Part shown: piece after piece, positions 49,206-60,210 of the stretch
How positions within the stretch are numbered: the first letter of the stretch is position 1
Layout of the letters: each line of letters begins with the position of its first letter
Origin: Plecoglossus altivelis
Taxonomy: Eukaryota > Chordata > Actinopteri > Osmeriformes > Plecoglossidae
DNA: 64,000 nucleotides
Assembly (NCBI GenBank): GCA_036571765.1
Contig: BROE01000013.1
Span: forward strand, 16,777,513-16,841,512
Direction: 5' to 3'
Notes under the pieces: generated by a model
Seen by the model: only the letters and a program-made list of their open reading frames with translations
Told to the model about the DNA's origin: nothing
Database searches by the model: none
Program-made: the position numbers and the translations under genes

Positions 49206-49439
49206 TTCAGTGCAGCAGGTGGCAATGTTTGAGAGCATAGTGTGTGTGTGATTTTAGTGTGAGCCATCAAAGACTGAGCTGGATTGACTGATCTGATAGT
49301 TGAAGGTGGTAATAGGATGTGGTGCTGTGTAAACGCTGGGAAGACTACAGAGGCCTCCTAGCAGCCAGACTTGCAGCTGAAGGTCACGGAGACAGCACGG
49401 ACATTAGAAGCTTGCATGGTCCAACCTCTCTGTCGTAAG

Positions 49440-49610
49440 CCCTGTATCCTTGGCCAGCCATTCCACTATAGACAAGTCTCAGGGTGGAGCTCCTTAAGGA
49501 GGCCTGCTGGCAGTCTATAGAGAAGCCTCAGGGTGGAGCTCCTTAAGGAGGCCTACTCGTATTCTATAGGGGAGCCTCAGGGCGGAGCTCATTAAGGAGG
49601 CCCAGGGTGG
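49440..49610. repeat. ~49-bp repeat carrying a 12-bp palindrome
   Basis: Three copies of CTATAG..AGCCTCAGGGTGGAG then CTCCTTAAGGAGGCC. The perfect palindrome CTCCTTAAGGAG is at 49490-49501 and 49539-49550; the third copy has CTCATTAAGGAG. Confidence 0.85.
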
Positions 49611-52600
49611 AGTTCTGGCCAAAATGTGACCATCAATGTTAAGCACAATTATACCCAGTTGTATAAGTCAGGCGTATCAGTTGAGACGGAAACTGCACTC
49701 TAATAACCAACATATCCCTGTGAATAGTCACATCCACACACGGCAATCGACAGGAAAATTGCACCATTCAACAGCGCAATCAGCATTGTTTCACAATCCC
49801 GAACCATTGACACAGTCTTGATAAGCTTCTCATCAACGAGGTAACATTCAAACTCCTCCTTCCCTCTCGCTCCATTTTGTCCTTTTTCAAAGCCTAGCTC
49901 AGCTATAGAATTTAGCAAAACATGATGCAGGGAGGCGGAAGGAAGGGGGTGGGGGGCAGGGGGAGGGGAGGAAGGAGGAGCGGGGGTGGAGGGGGAAACA
50001 TTCTCAGCTCAGCGAATCTTCCCTGTGACCTTGGAGAAAGTCTGAATGAGAGAGGGGAAAAAAGCTATGCTAATAGTAATAGAGAAATTAATAAGACAAG
50101 AGGGTAGCAGGAGGGTTGGGCTTGAAGGAGGGAGGGCGGGCGGGCGAGGCCGTTTTGGGGAAGCGGGTAGTTGTAGAAGAGGTGGTAGTTGATGAAGAGG
50201 GGTGGGGGAGAGAGGAGAAAAGGGAGGGTGGGGGGCAATGCGAGACGAGGGGGTGAGGGGGGAGAGGGGGCAGTGCACGATTCCCCCGGCCTCATCGCTG
50301 TGCCGCGGCCGGCCCTGTCACACGCCAAAGAGGGGAAGCAAATCAAAGCCAGGCTCTTTTGATGAATATAAAACAGAGAGTCCTGCTGAGAAGCACTCTG
50401 CCTCTGCCTCTCTCTAATCAGGGAGCCGCAGAGGCGAGGCAGGCTGCACCAACCCCCTCACCACTGCCCCCCAGCCCCCCCACGCCCCCCACCCACCCAG
50501 CCCCCCCACAGCCCCACGCAAAATGAAAGGAGTGGAAACAAGGAGAGGGGGGACTGAGAGCTGTACACAATCACAACAAAGGCTGCTTCAGAAAGGCAAT
50601 AAACACTCTCCCCCCTCCAGAGGTCTACACAGGGACAGGACTGCAGCATTGGGGAGGGGGGACGGGGGGACGACGACACCGATTCATCCCACACCATCCT
50701 GCCCCCGCCCCACCCAGCCCTCCTAAAAAGACCCCCCCCTTGCCTTTCTCTTGTTTCTCTCTTCCCTTTCAAAGGACGCAACTCATCCACACATCTCATC
50801 TGCCGACGACAAGTATCCCAGCAGCTGCTTTCGCCTGACCCTGCACACCGCAGCTTCGAGAGGCTCACCCCAAATGTCACATAATAGTGGTGCATTACAA
50901 AGCCCCGGGCACTCCTAGTCAGTGTTAGTCAGGAGCCTAATTACCCAGAGAGTCTAATGTATTGACTGAGCCACTATTGAATGTGCTGGCTGGGTTCCCC
51001 CTTGTCCCACTCTGAATATAGGCTACTCTTCACATAATATTACACCAAAATTTCATTAGCTCATTCGCTTTCATGGACAGGGTCAGAGGTACAAATGCTC
51101 TCAACAGGTAGGGCGTGTGTGGGTGTGAGTGTCTTTCATTGCCTCTGGGAGTGGGGTACCTCCATCCTCCCCCATCTACCCCCCCCCATACAGACACACA
51201 CACACACTTCACTCCCCTCTTTGGTTCATGACTTGGTCTGTATGGGTGCATCCAGAAAGGAGAGACCAGCTACAGATACAGTCCAACCTGACTAGTGTCT
51301 GCTGTCTCTCCTTGCAGATTGATCTCAGTATCGCGCTTCACTCTAGCATTTCAATGACAATAGAGGTTAGAGGTAAAAAAACAAGGTGTAGCAGGTAGCT
51401 AGTGCATGTAAGAGAGGTGAACCTACTCTGTTATTGGTAGCACTAGCTAGCGTGAGTGCTGGTCCCCAGTGTGTGTGTGTGTCAGTTTCAACTCCATCCC
51501 CAGACCTCTCTAACTCAGCCTTAGACTCCCCAGCCTTCTCGACACTTAGCCTCCAGCCTCCAGCCCCCAGCCTCCAGCCTCCAGCTCCCAGCCCCCAGCT
51601 GACTCTCCGGAGCAGGGCTCCTCTACTGCTCCCTTGGCAGCGTTTGAGTGTGACACCAGAGCCTGCTCCCACCCAGGCCCTGGGCCCTGAAAGTGACACA
51701 TGCGTGGGTGTCGCCGCCGTGTCACCTCCTGCCCGCTGAAGTATGAGGCAATTTCCTGCGAGTGGCGCATGGCGGGAGAGAGCGAGGCGCTGGGCGCGCC
51801 CCCGCACTGCTGCTCTCTTTGATACTGTCAGGAAAGAGTAATGGTTTTCTGCAGCAGCCGCCACCACCAAACTAATGTTGTGTGACTTTGGCTCTCCTTT
51901 CCAATGCGTTTCCTCCACAGTGAAGGAAGGAGAGACGAGCGAGCGATAGGAGGAGGAGGAGAAGGAAGGTGAAGAGAGGGAGGAAGGAGGAGAGGAGAGG
52001 GGAAAAGACTGCAGAGATGGAGGTCAGGAACAGGAATCCTCAGAATCGCACTGGGTGGAATACTAGCGTGTGCTGTACCTCACAGGCCGCTTCCATGCAC
52101 CGGACAAAAGTAGTCAGGTCGTTCAACGAGTCAAACCAATCAGGTCAACCAGTTCAGTCAGGAGGTTCTGGAACATTCATCAGGTTATGAATGTCACAGT
52201 CAAGCCCTTAAGAGTAAAAGGGCCTCATCGTGCTCCTATCATTCTGATAGGGGCAGTCTTCAGTGGTGTCCATAATTACACTCTAACTTCCTACCGAATG
52301 ACCTCCCACATCCTCTAAGCAGCGACAAGAACTTGTCTCGTTATTTTGGGACTTTTTCCACATCAAACCCACACGAACGTGTTCCGGAACCCTCTTCAGA
52401 AGCCCACGGTCGTCAGCCCACTCAAACTCCTCTATCCCTTCGCTGTCTGCTAAGGTCACTGTAATCCGATCTCCAGCAGAACGTACAAGGTGATTACACA
52501 GAATTACTGTCTGATTAAAATTGCACAATATTACAATTCATTAGAGGTAATCAACTCCCATTAACTCTGGGCTCGCTGCCATAATGTGTGGTGATGTCAA

Positions 52601-52929
52601 GAGATGGGTGGGGTCTTCTCTAGACGGGTGGAGGGTGAAGGGGGAGGCGGAGGGGTACGTGTTTACCAGCTTATTTCTAATAGTGTAGACAGCAATGTAA
52701 GGCCTGTAACAGATTATGACCAGTAGCACCAGGCATGCATATTTATGAGTGACATGTGTTGACTTGGTTTCAAATCTCTGGTGGCTGGCGTCCAAACATT
52801 TTACAGGGATAACGACTTCCACTTGTTAAAATTACAACAAAACAATGGCTTCCACCTATATTATAACACACTACATGGAGAGGCCAGGGCTGTTGTGAGT
52901 CCAGGCTCATACAGGCAACGCTCCTCTGG

Positions 52930-53197
52930 GAAAAGCTGTGTGTCTCTAGGGAGGGTTATGTGTCTCTGGGGGTCTACCTGCTCTGTGAGCTGCTCTGGGG
53001 AGAGCTGTGTGTCTCTGGGCGGTCTACTTGCTCTGTGTGCTGCTCTGGGGAGAGCTGTGTGTCTCTGGGCGGTCTACCTGCTCTGTAAGCTGCTCTGGGG
53101 AGAGCTGTGTGTCTCTGGGCGGTCTACCTGCTCTGTAAGCTGCTCAGGGGAGAGCTGTGTGTCTCTGGGCGGTCTACCTGCTCTGTAAACTGCTCTA
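52930..53197 (-). repeat. 50-bp tandem array spanning an exon-intron border
   Basis: Five copies with an exact 50-bp period (donor cores at 52971, 53021, 53071, 53121 and 53171). The right-most copy holds the end of the coding exon and its donor. Each left copy repeats an exon-like end (Glu-Gln-Leu-Thr-Glu-Gln in place of Glu-Gln-Phe-Thr-Glu-Gln) followed by a GTAGACC donor-like sequence. One copy (53021) is changed to CAAGTAGACC. Fifty is not a multiple of three, so use of the next donors would shift the frame. Confidence 0.9.
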
Positions 53198-53324
53198 CAC
53201 TGCTCTGCAGGCGCTGGATCTGCAGCAGCTGGTTCAGCTGCTCCTGGTCCTTCCTGGTTATCTCCTGGTGAAGCTCTGTGATGGTGTCCTGCAGATCCTG
53301 GACCAGAGTCTCCCGCTCCTCCAC
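53178..53324 (-). CDS. Coiled-coil gene, exon 3 of 18 (147 bp)
   Basis: The exon encodes 49 residues beginning VEERETLVQDLQDTITELHQ and ending SSVEQFTEQ, a clear coiled coil with Leu/Ile at heptad positions. The acceptor is TGTGTTAG|GTGGAG and the donor ACAGAGCAG|GTAGAC. It is phase 0 at both ends. The last ~20 bases and the donor are copied four more times downstream at an exact 50-bp period, creating competing donor-like sequences. Confidence 0.85.
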
Positions 53325-55701
53325 CTAACACATACACACACAAACACACAGTTAGAAGTGTCCTACGTTTCACAACATGATGAAAACAGACCATTATATC
53401 ATTTTTTTGTAGATAATCACTGATCTGTCCTATTCAAATGGAACAAGTTTTTAGCTCTGAGCTGACGCATACCGCTATTGAACATCACCCGGACTCAACA
53501 TGGCGTACAGATATAAATTACAGTCAAAGTCAAGAAAACAACTTATCGGAGAGCAGGAAAGTGATGTTTCAGGGTACTTCAAGAAGGAAATTGTTCAATT
53601 CTAGGAGCAAAATAACACATAATAAATATGAATTCCACAGAAAATCTTAACCACTGCACAGAGTGCTTGTACAAAACCTGCAGGGTTAGTCGGTTTTTCC
53701 ACAGACAAAAGTCTGCCTCCAGACCCATTGATAAAGGAAAACCTTATAAAACGAGACCTAATGTCAGGGCTTCTTCAACAACTCAATACGACCCAGACCA
53801 ACAAGATGTAAACACCATGCTGTCACCAGTGATAAAGGACATGAGTAAATGAAAACATGTTTATGTAAATACACACTCATAACATTCATGACCACAATGT
53901 TCCACAGAAAACAGACATGTTCCTTATTCAAACTGCTAACAAGGAAAGGGACAGCGAATGTTAGCTAGTGTCAACCACATAGATGCTATTCTATTGACCT
54001 TGTATTACCCGATCGCGTGCTTCGTGGCTGCTCAGTGGTTGCATCTTACAGCATTAGGTGGAAGAACAAACTGCTTGTCATGGTGTGACCTGGAGTAAGA
54101 TCCACATGCAGAAAAGCAGCAAGGCATCGCTTCCAACTAAATAAGAGTAAGGACAAAACAAAAACCCTGGACACAAAGCCAGGACCTTAACACTCCCAAC
54201 CGAACAAGATGCAGATGGACACAAGGAGACACAGGGACACCCTTGGGCAGGGCAAACCAAAAATAGGGGGAGGGGTGCGCGAGGGGGGGCGGCGTAGCCG
54301 GAGTTGAAACCTGTGGCACATGCTTAGTGTGCTGTGTCGTGACCCTTTCTCACTTTGCTAAGCGATAGGCCTGACCAGTATCACGGAGAGCTATGCTTTA
54401 GGGGTGACAGAAGAGGAGACAATACGGTAGCAGGGAATACTACTAAAAACAGTGTTACCAGTGCCAAGAAATGTTCCGTTTTTCTTGTTTCGTTTACATT
54501 AATTCCGGCAGGCATGTTTGAACGCCATACTTTGTGGAGTACCTTTAAACACAGCAGTGATGCTCAGTCACCAGTACAAGGCTCTTGGTGAGATAGACTT
54601 CGAATCCTTTGACCCAAACTGAAACTGTCAATCATGGTATGAGTCCATGAGCTCGCTCAGGAGACTTGGCGACCCCATAATTGTAGGTCAGCCGCAAAGC
54701 TCATCACTGTAGTGTTACTCGCTGGGGCAACCGGTCAGGATGGAAGCCCCCTGTGGGCATCAGTTACGCAATGGAGACAAATGCACGCGTCTGCGGTTAC
54801 GCGACACTCTGAGCCAGTATGTAGCATGCACTGTGTGGATCCATCGGATAGCGAGAAATACACGCAAAGCAGGCTCATCACTGGAACTGGTGCCCGAGCT
54901 ACGACGCTTGTGGAAAACCTGTACGTGCGGCTGTATAATTGATGGTGCGCCTCATTGACAGAGCCCCCGCCATGCGCCCGACTGTGACGCCAGCCTCTGG
55001 ACGCGAACAGCCCTCCCCCTCTCTGGCCTCCCCCTTCGGCACCCAGGTGGCTTCTGTCTGATCTCCTCCGAACGCCGGAGATGTGTGGAGTACGGTAAAA
55101 GAGTGCAGTCTCGGGCGAAAAGCTTGAGGGCACAAGAGCACAAGAAGACTTAGTTCGATAGCACTGCCCTGACATATGTCCAGTCCACTCCTGGTATATA
55201 CCCTCCTGTATCCTGCTAACCCGTCAACCAGGCGTGTCCAGTCACATAAAAAGTCATTAAGGGAAGCTACTTGGGCCTCTCAGCAGAGTAGGCACGAGCA
55301 CATCTGAGCGGAAAAGCCAACAAAAATCACACGTGTTCCAAAACCAGAGAGACGCAGTATGACAATGAGTAGGACATATGAGCGAAGCACAGGATCATAT
55401 GATCATTACTACGACCAAATCGGATACAATGAGAGGAAAGAGAAGCAGACATATCATATCAGACGGATAACGACGGAGAAACAAAGAGCCATAAAGAAAG
55501 AGACGAAGACACAGATAAAGACATGGAGGGAAAAACCGACAGATAGACGTGAGTGTGAGTGAGCGAGAGAGAGAGACAAACAGGGAGAGAGAGGTGAAGA
55601 GGGAGACAGAGAGGGCTTGGATGAGAGGAGGCAAGCGAGGCAGGGGTTGTCTGGAGCCCTGGCCTGGGGCAGAGCGGGGAGAGAGGCAGGGTGTTGCTCA
55701 C
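53325..55701 (-). other. Intron between exons 3 and 2
   Basis: Sequence from about 53400 to 55350 has few simple repeats and a texture unlike its surroundings, including several open stretches on both strands (plus 53438-53650, 53628-53852, 54740-54958). I recognise no protein in them. The segment 55360-55660 is A/G-rich and leads into exon 2. Confidence 0.5.
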
Positions 55702-55743
55702 GCTGCAGGGTATCGTCTGGGACCGGCTGAGCTCCTTCACCAA
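55702..55743 (-). CDS. Coiled-coil gene, exon 2 of 18 (42 bp)
   Basis: A very short exon read as LVKELSRSQTIPCS. The acceptor is taken as GCTCAGTAG|TTGGTG because the in-frame TAG immediately before it excludes the earlier CAG acceptor. The donor is TGCAGC|GTGAGC. It starts and ends on codon boundaries and continues the frame of the exon at 63.7 kb. The first half is helical; the IPCS end would interrupt the coil. Its short length and the average acceptor make it the least secure of the accepted exons. Confidence 0.5.
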
Positions 55744-56879
55744 CTACTGAGCCTGCTGATTGTAGCACAGCAGGACACAACCTGTGTGTGTGCGTGTGTG
55801 TGTGTGTGTGCGTGCATGTGTGTGTGTGTGCGCGCGCGTGCGTGAATGTTTGCATTAAACGTGTGCATGTGAGTTTCAGACAGGGAGAGACTGCACAAAT
55901 GAGGTGATGAAAGAGTTTGTCAGAAAGAACTGCATGTCCTGTATTTGTTGTGAATTTGTGTGTGTGTGTGTGTGTTTAAGGATGTCTGTGTTTAAACCCT
56001 CCCAACTGAAGCATGCTCGAGGGGGTCCTAGTACAGACTATCCCTTGTTGCATGGTGAACACACACACAGCACGACCCTGCTCTAACCTGCCCCCTGCTA
56101 CAACTGAACCTCAGACCTCCATGTGTACCCTTCCTCCTCCATGAAACAGCCTTGCTGCCAGTCTCCCCACCTCCAGCTCTACTGCTGTGTATAGAGAGAG
56201 ACCAGCCGAGCCCAGCTCAGTTCAACTTAGCTTAGCCCAGCACAGCTAAAACCAAGCCTAGTCCAGCTCAATACACCAAAATAGTCTAGCTAAGTCTAGT
56301 CCAGTCCGGCCTAGTCTAACCCGGGTCTGTCTGGACTAGTCGAGCTGTTTCCCAGTCTAAAACATCCGCACCTCCATTAGAAGCTGAAGCCGTTATCATG
56401 CACAGAAAGACAGATAGACAGGGAGACAGACAGATAGATATACAAGACAGAGACACAAATTGACAAACAGGAAGGCACACAGTCAGTGGGACAAAGAGAC
56501 CGGTGGACAGACAGACAGATAGAGATCCAGACAGACAGACAGCCAGAACAGTCAGGTTGGTGTGCCCCCCTCCCTCCCCCTCCTGAATGTTAACATGAAC
56601 AGGCTGTCTGATCTCCCAGCATCCTCACAAAGCAGCATCAGCATGCCTCGTCCATGAGCCCCCCCCTGTCCCCCCGTCCCCCCCGTCGAGCCAGCACACA
56701 CGCACCACCATCAAGCAGGGCTGTGGAAATATATGATAAGCATGGCAAGATAGTCATCCACACATTCGACAGAAGGAGGACTGTAAAGTGTCCTCAATAT
56801 AATTAGGCACAATGAACTTGAGGCTCGAAAGCACCCCCAACCCCCAAAAAAAAAGGAGAGAAAGAAAAAAAGATGAACG

Positions 56880-57090
56880 CAAGCGTTTCCCCAAATTATG
56901 CTCGAAATGAGGATTTCGCAAGATAAATGCAGCACATCTCATCTAGTCATTTCTGTTGAAAAGGTTATTTGTTATCTTCAGGCACCCGGAATGGGCCCCC
57001 ATTGTCTTGATCTTCAGCGCTTTCAGATCCATCATTAGCATGCTAATTGCGACCTCGTCCCCAGTAGCACATTAAAGAAAGAGGCGCCAA
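56880..57090. promoter_or_regulatory. Candidate conserved noncoding element with homeodomain palindrome
   Basis: Non-repetitive, no open frame. ATTAGCATGCTAAT at 57034-57047 is a perfect 14-bp palindrome of two inverted TAAT cores around GCATGC. Conservation is not testable here. Confidence 0.35.
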
Positions 57091-57359
57091 AAGACCCCCT
57101 TTTGTCCTGTCTGGGCTCTGGGACACTGCCTGCATGGTTCATAAAAAGAGGCTTTTCTGGGTCCAGAATGATATGACATCTTCAGAATGTGGCCTCCTGC
57201 AAGGCGAGGACCATGGTGAGCTCCTCTAAATGAGAGGGGCCTTGGGAGGACGACAGCAGCTGCTACCCCATGCAGCTAAAACCACCACCTCCCACACATC
57301 ACCAAGGCCAATCTACCTGCTCCTTGACACAATTATTCATCGCAGGTGAGTCTTATCAT

Positions 57360-57401
57360 AAGTCTTATAATAAGACTTGACGAGTCTTATAATCAGACTC
57401 G
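57360..57401. other. Two adjacent palindromes
   Basis: AAGTCTTATAATAAGACTT (57360-57378) is a perfect inverted repeat around one base. CGAGTCTTATAATCAGACTCG (57381-57401) is a 7-bp stem with a 7-base loop. Both share the AGTCTTAT core. Confidence 0.9.
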
Positions 57402-59979
57402 CCAACAAACGCACAGTTTGTGAATCCTCCCCCCCGTGACTTTGCCCACAGCCAGGACACAGTCAGAGCTACGCTTGAACCTGTGCGCAACTTTGCCAGA
57501 GTTTGTCGCTGTGTTCTTAGTCGCCTTTGGCTTGTTTTTGCAGTTTACACTTCATACATTTATAATGGGCTTTGAAAAAAATGATTCCTTTAGAAATATG
57601 TGGGCATGGATCTGAATAACTGCACATATTCAATTCTTTTTGGCACTCCAATAATTGGCCTTCTCGATGCAGTGAGAAAGCCAACAGCACACAAAAAGAT
57701 CTAGGGTTGGCAGTTATATGAACAAAACAAGAGTGGAATTGTAAACAGAACAACCCATCAGTATATATGGTGTCCGACAGAGCTAGAATACACACAAACC
57801 GCCTCAGAATACACACTAACAAAATCACTCTGATTGTGGTATTGTGTATGTGTGTGTGTGATGGTGGTGCGGGGGTGGGAGTAAGGGGGCGGGAACACAG
57901 GGATGACTCATCTAGGCTCAAAGGGCACACATCTACACACCATGTGCAAAAATAAAGCCAGCATCCAATTCAGGCCCACTGTTGGCAATTTGGATAATGC
58001 CCTGACATTGAGCCACTCTCTGTCTGTAACCATCCCAACACAAGGGGACACTTTGCTGGAATGACGAGGCCGGTCCAAATCAAGCCAGCGTAGATTAGGC
58101 GCGGTCGTTTGGCATGTTCTAAATGATGGCCATCGTGCTCAGGAGGGGATGAAAAACAACAACACAGTGAATCGGGCGGAAATCAAATCAAACCTTCCAG
58201 CGCCGGCCTGATGAATGTGCTCTGGTAATGCACACTTCAGTAGACAATCAGGCGTGGATCTGCTCAAATAGGCCGGACTACCAGGCAGCACGGGTGAGCC
58301 CATTCCAGCACGGTCACAGTCAACCTTTTAACGGTAGGCTATTAGGTGATATCTGTCTGTCTGCCCAGCATCCCCCCCCCCACCCACCCACCCCCAAAGT
58401 ATTCTCAGTAAAACCTTTTCACACAGGTCCATTACATCAGCCTGGCTCATATGAAACAGGCCTGGTAGGCAGACAATGGAGACCTGGTCTACTGTTTGCT
58501 TAGTGTGAGTGTTGGCGGTGAGCAGGGGGGGGGGGTGTTCACAGCCAGGCTGTAGTTTCTACTGCGTTGGAGGACCTCCAGGTGATGGGACTGTGATGGA
58601 CTGAGGAAGCTCAAGTCCCCAGCCAGTGAGATGGGGCTAATAGAGGCTCCCTCCCCAGGGCTGGGGTGGTCGCTGGGCCCAGCCTTGACCCTGTAGTCTC
58701 CCTGGATTGGAGGCCCAGCTTCCTACTGCATGGTCTTAGTGGCCCTTGGAACGTGGATGGGTCGGTCTGCTCCGATAGGTCTATCAGCCCGTCTGTCAGC
58801 CAAGCTGCGCAGGGATTCATTTTTTTGGCCGTAATCAAATCAAGCGTCTTCGATGCATGGATTACATCAATGGAAAAAGGATTAAAATATCATTGAGAGT
58901 GAAAAAGAAGTTCTACAATTAGGATATGGAGGGGGAAAAAAAGACCAAAAAAACGGTAATCAAAAAGTAATCTAATGAACAAAAAATGAATTTGGCTTAA
59001 TGAGTTTGGATGAGATGCAGGTATTTCCCCTGGCAGTGTCTAAGCCAGCTCTTCAGTATTGGGAGACGTCCCAGAGGTGGAGCCTGAAGTAAACAGGCCA
59101 AATCCAGACAGGCTAAGCTGCTGGACTGCTGACAGTAGCCTTTTCCTCATCCGCAGGGGCAAGAAAACGGCTTGAGATTGCACTTGACCACCACACACCT
59201 CCCTCCTCCTGGCCTTGACAACACACCGACAGGCCATTTCCAATTACCTTGCATTATAATTGCATTACCCCTTAATAATAGAGATTTCATCCACTTAAGG
59301 ATTCTGCAGTGCTAGAAACTCGGCACAAAGCTAAATCAGTCTGTATGATATAAAAAAGCAGCTTGCCTCATATCATTAGGTATTCTATGAATTTCCAATT
59401 AGCTTAGCAGACGCGGGAGAAGACAAAGCATAGGTGTCTTTCATCATATCAGTGAGTCGGGCGGCGGCTGCTCCAGCAGTCCTGCTCTGCTGCTGTTCCT
59501 CTGAGTCACGCAGACAGGCATCGTGTTATCAGGCAGAGAGGCGCGTGGGAGACGCCGCCGTTCAAACGCGGCCGTCCAGAGTGTTCCATTAAGAGGAAGC
59601 GGAAACGAGAAATAATGAGTTAAGAGCCTCTCGTGCTCTCCTCGGCCTCCCCCCCACTCCCCGCTAACTCTCACCCCCTCGCTTCCCCTCCTTCCCTCCC
59701 CGCCTTAGCCTGTTCACCTGGAAGGCGATGCAGGCCAGACCAAGCGGGGTGGGGGGGGCGGGGGTGTCTGTGAACGCCAAGACGCGAGGAAGAGATTACG
59801 CCTCCCACCCGTCCACCCCTCGACAGGATTTGGAAGTATCAATCTTACTTCATATCCTAGAACAAAACAGTCCACCCGCGATTATTAATGCATCCCAAAA
59901 GCGGGTCGTCATTATTTTTTCAGACGGATTTTCTTTTCAAAAAATGTACTTTCTAGTCTGCTTGATGTGCTGCTCTTCC

Positions 59980-60210
59980 GAGGGGAAGGTGGAGGGGAGT
60001 GCGCGGGGAGAAGGAGGGAGGGGGGGAGGGGAGGTGGTCTTGGTGGAGAAGGTATTGCCGGGGGCAGGGAGGGGGGGGCGGTGAGAAGTGAGGTAGGGGG
60101 AGGAGGGGGCTGGGGAGAAGGAGGGGGGGGGGAGGGAGGGGGGCTGGGAGAAGGAGGGATGGGAGGGGAGAGGAGGTGTTTGGGTGGGAGGGAGGGGGGC
60201 AGCCTTCTCC
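59980..60210 (+). other. G-run-rich segment, G-quadruplex potential
   Basis: Dense GGGG/GGAGGGGG runs on the plus strand over more than 200 bp. Many sets of four G-tracts with short loops are present. In the transcript of the minus-strand gene they are C-runs. Confidence 0.7.

Larger units (their letters stand above)
32576..53177 (-). other. 20.6-kb intron
   Basis: The largest intron in the window. It carries a 42-bp array (34610-34860), a (CA)n tract (36104-36154), a 31-bp satellite (36958-37604), a duplicated ~0.8-kb block with a single N at 38219, GA and TG tracts (40590-40690, 41135-41325), CA-rich stretches (43150-43380, 43595-43685), a ~49-bp repeat (49440-49600) and the border array at its 5' end. 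AT-rich islands that could be regulatory lie between these. No convincing coding exon was found. Confidence 0.6.
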
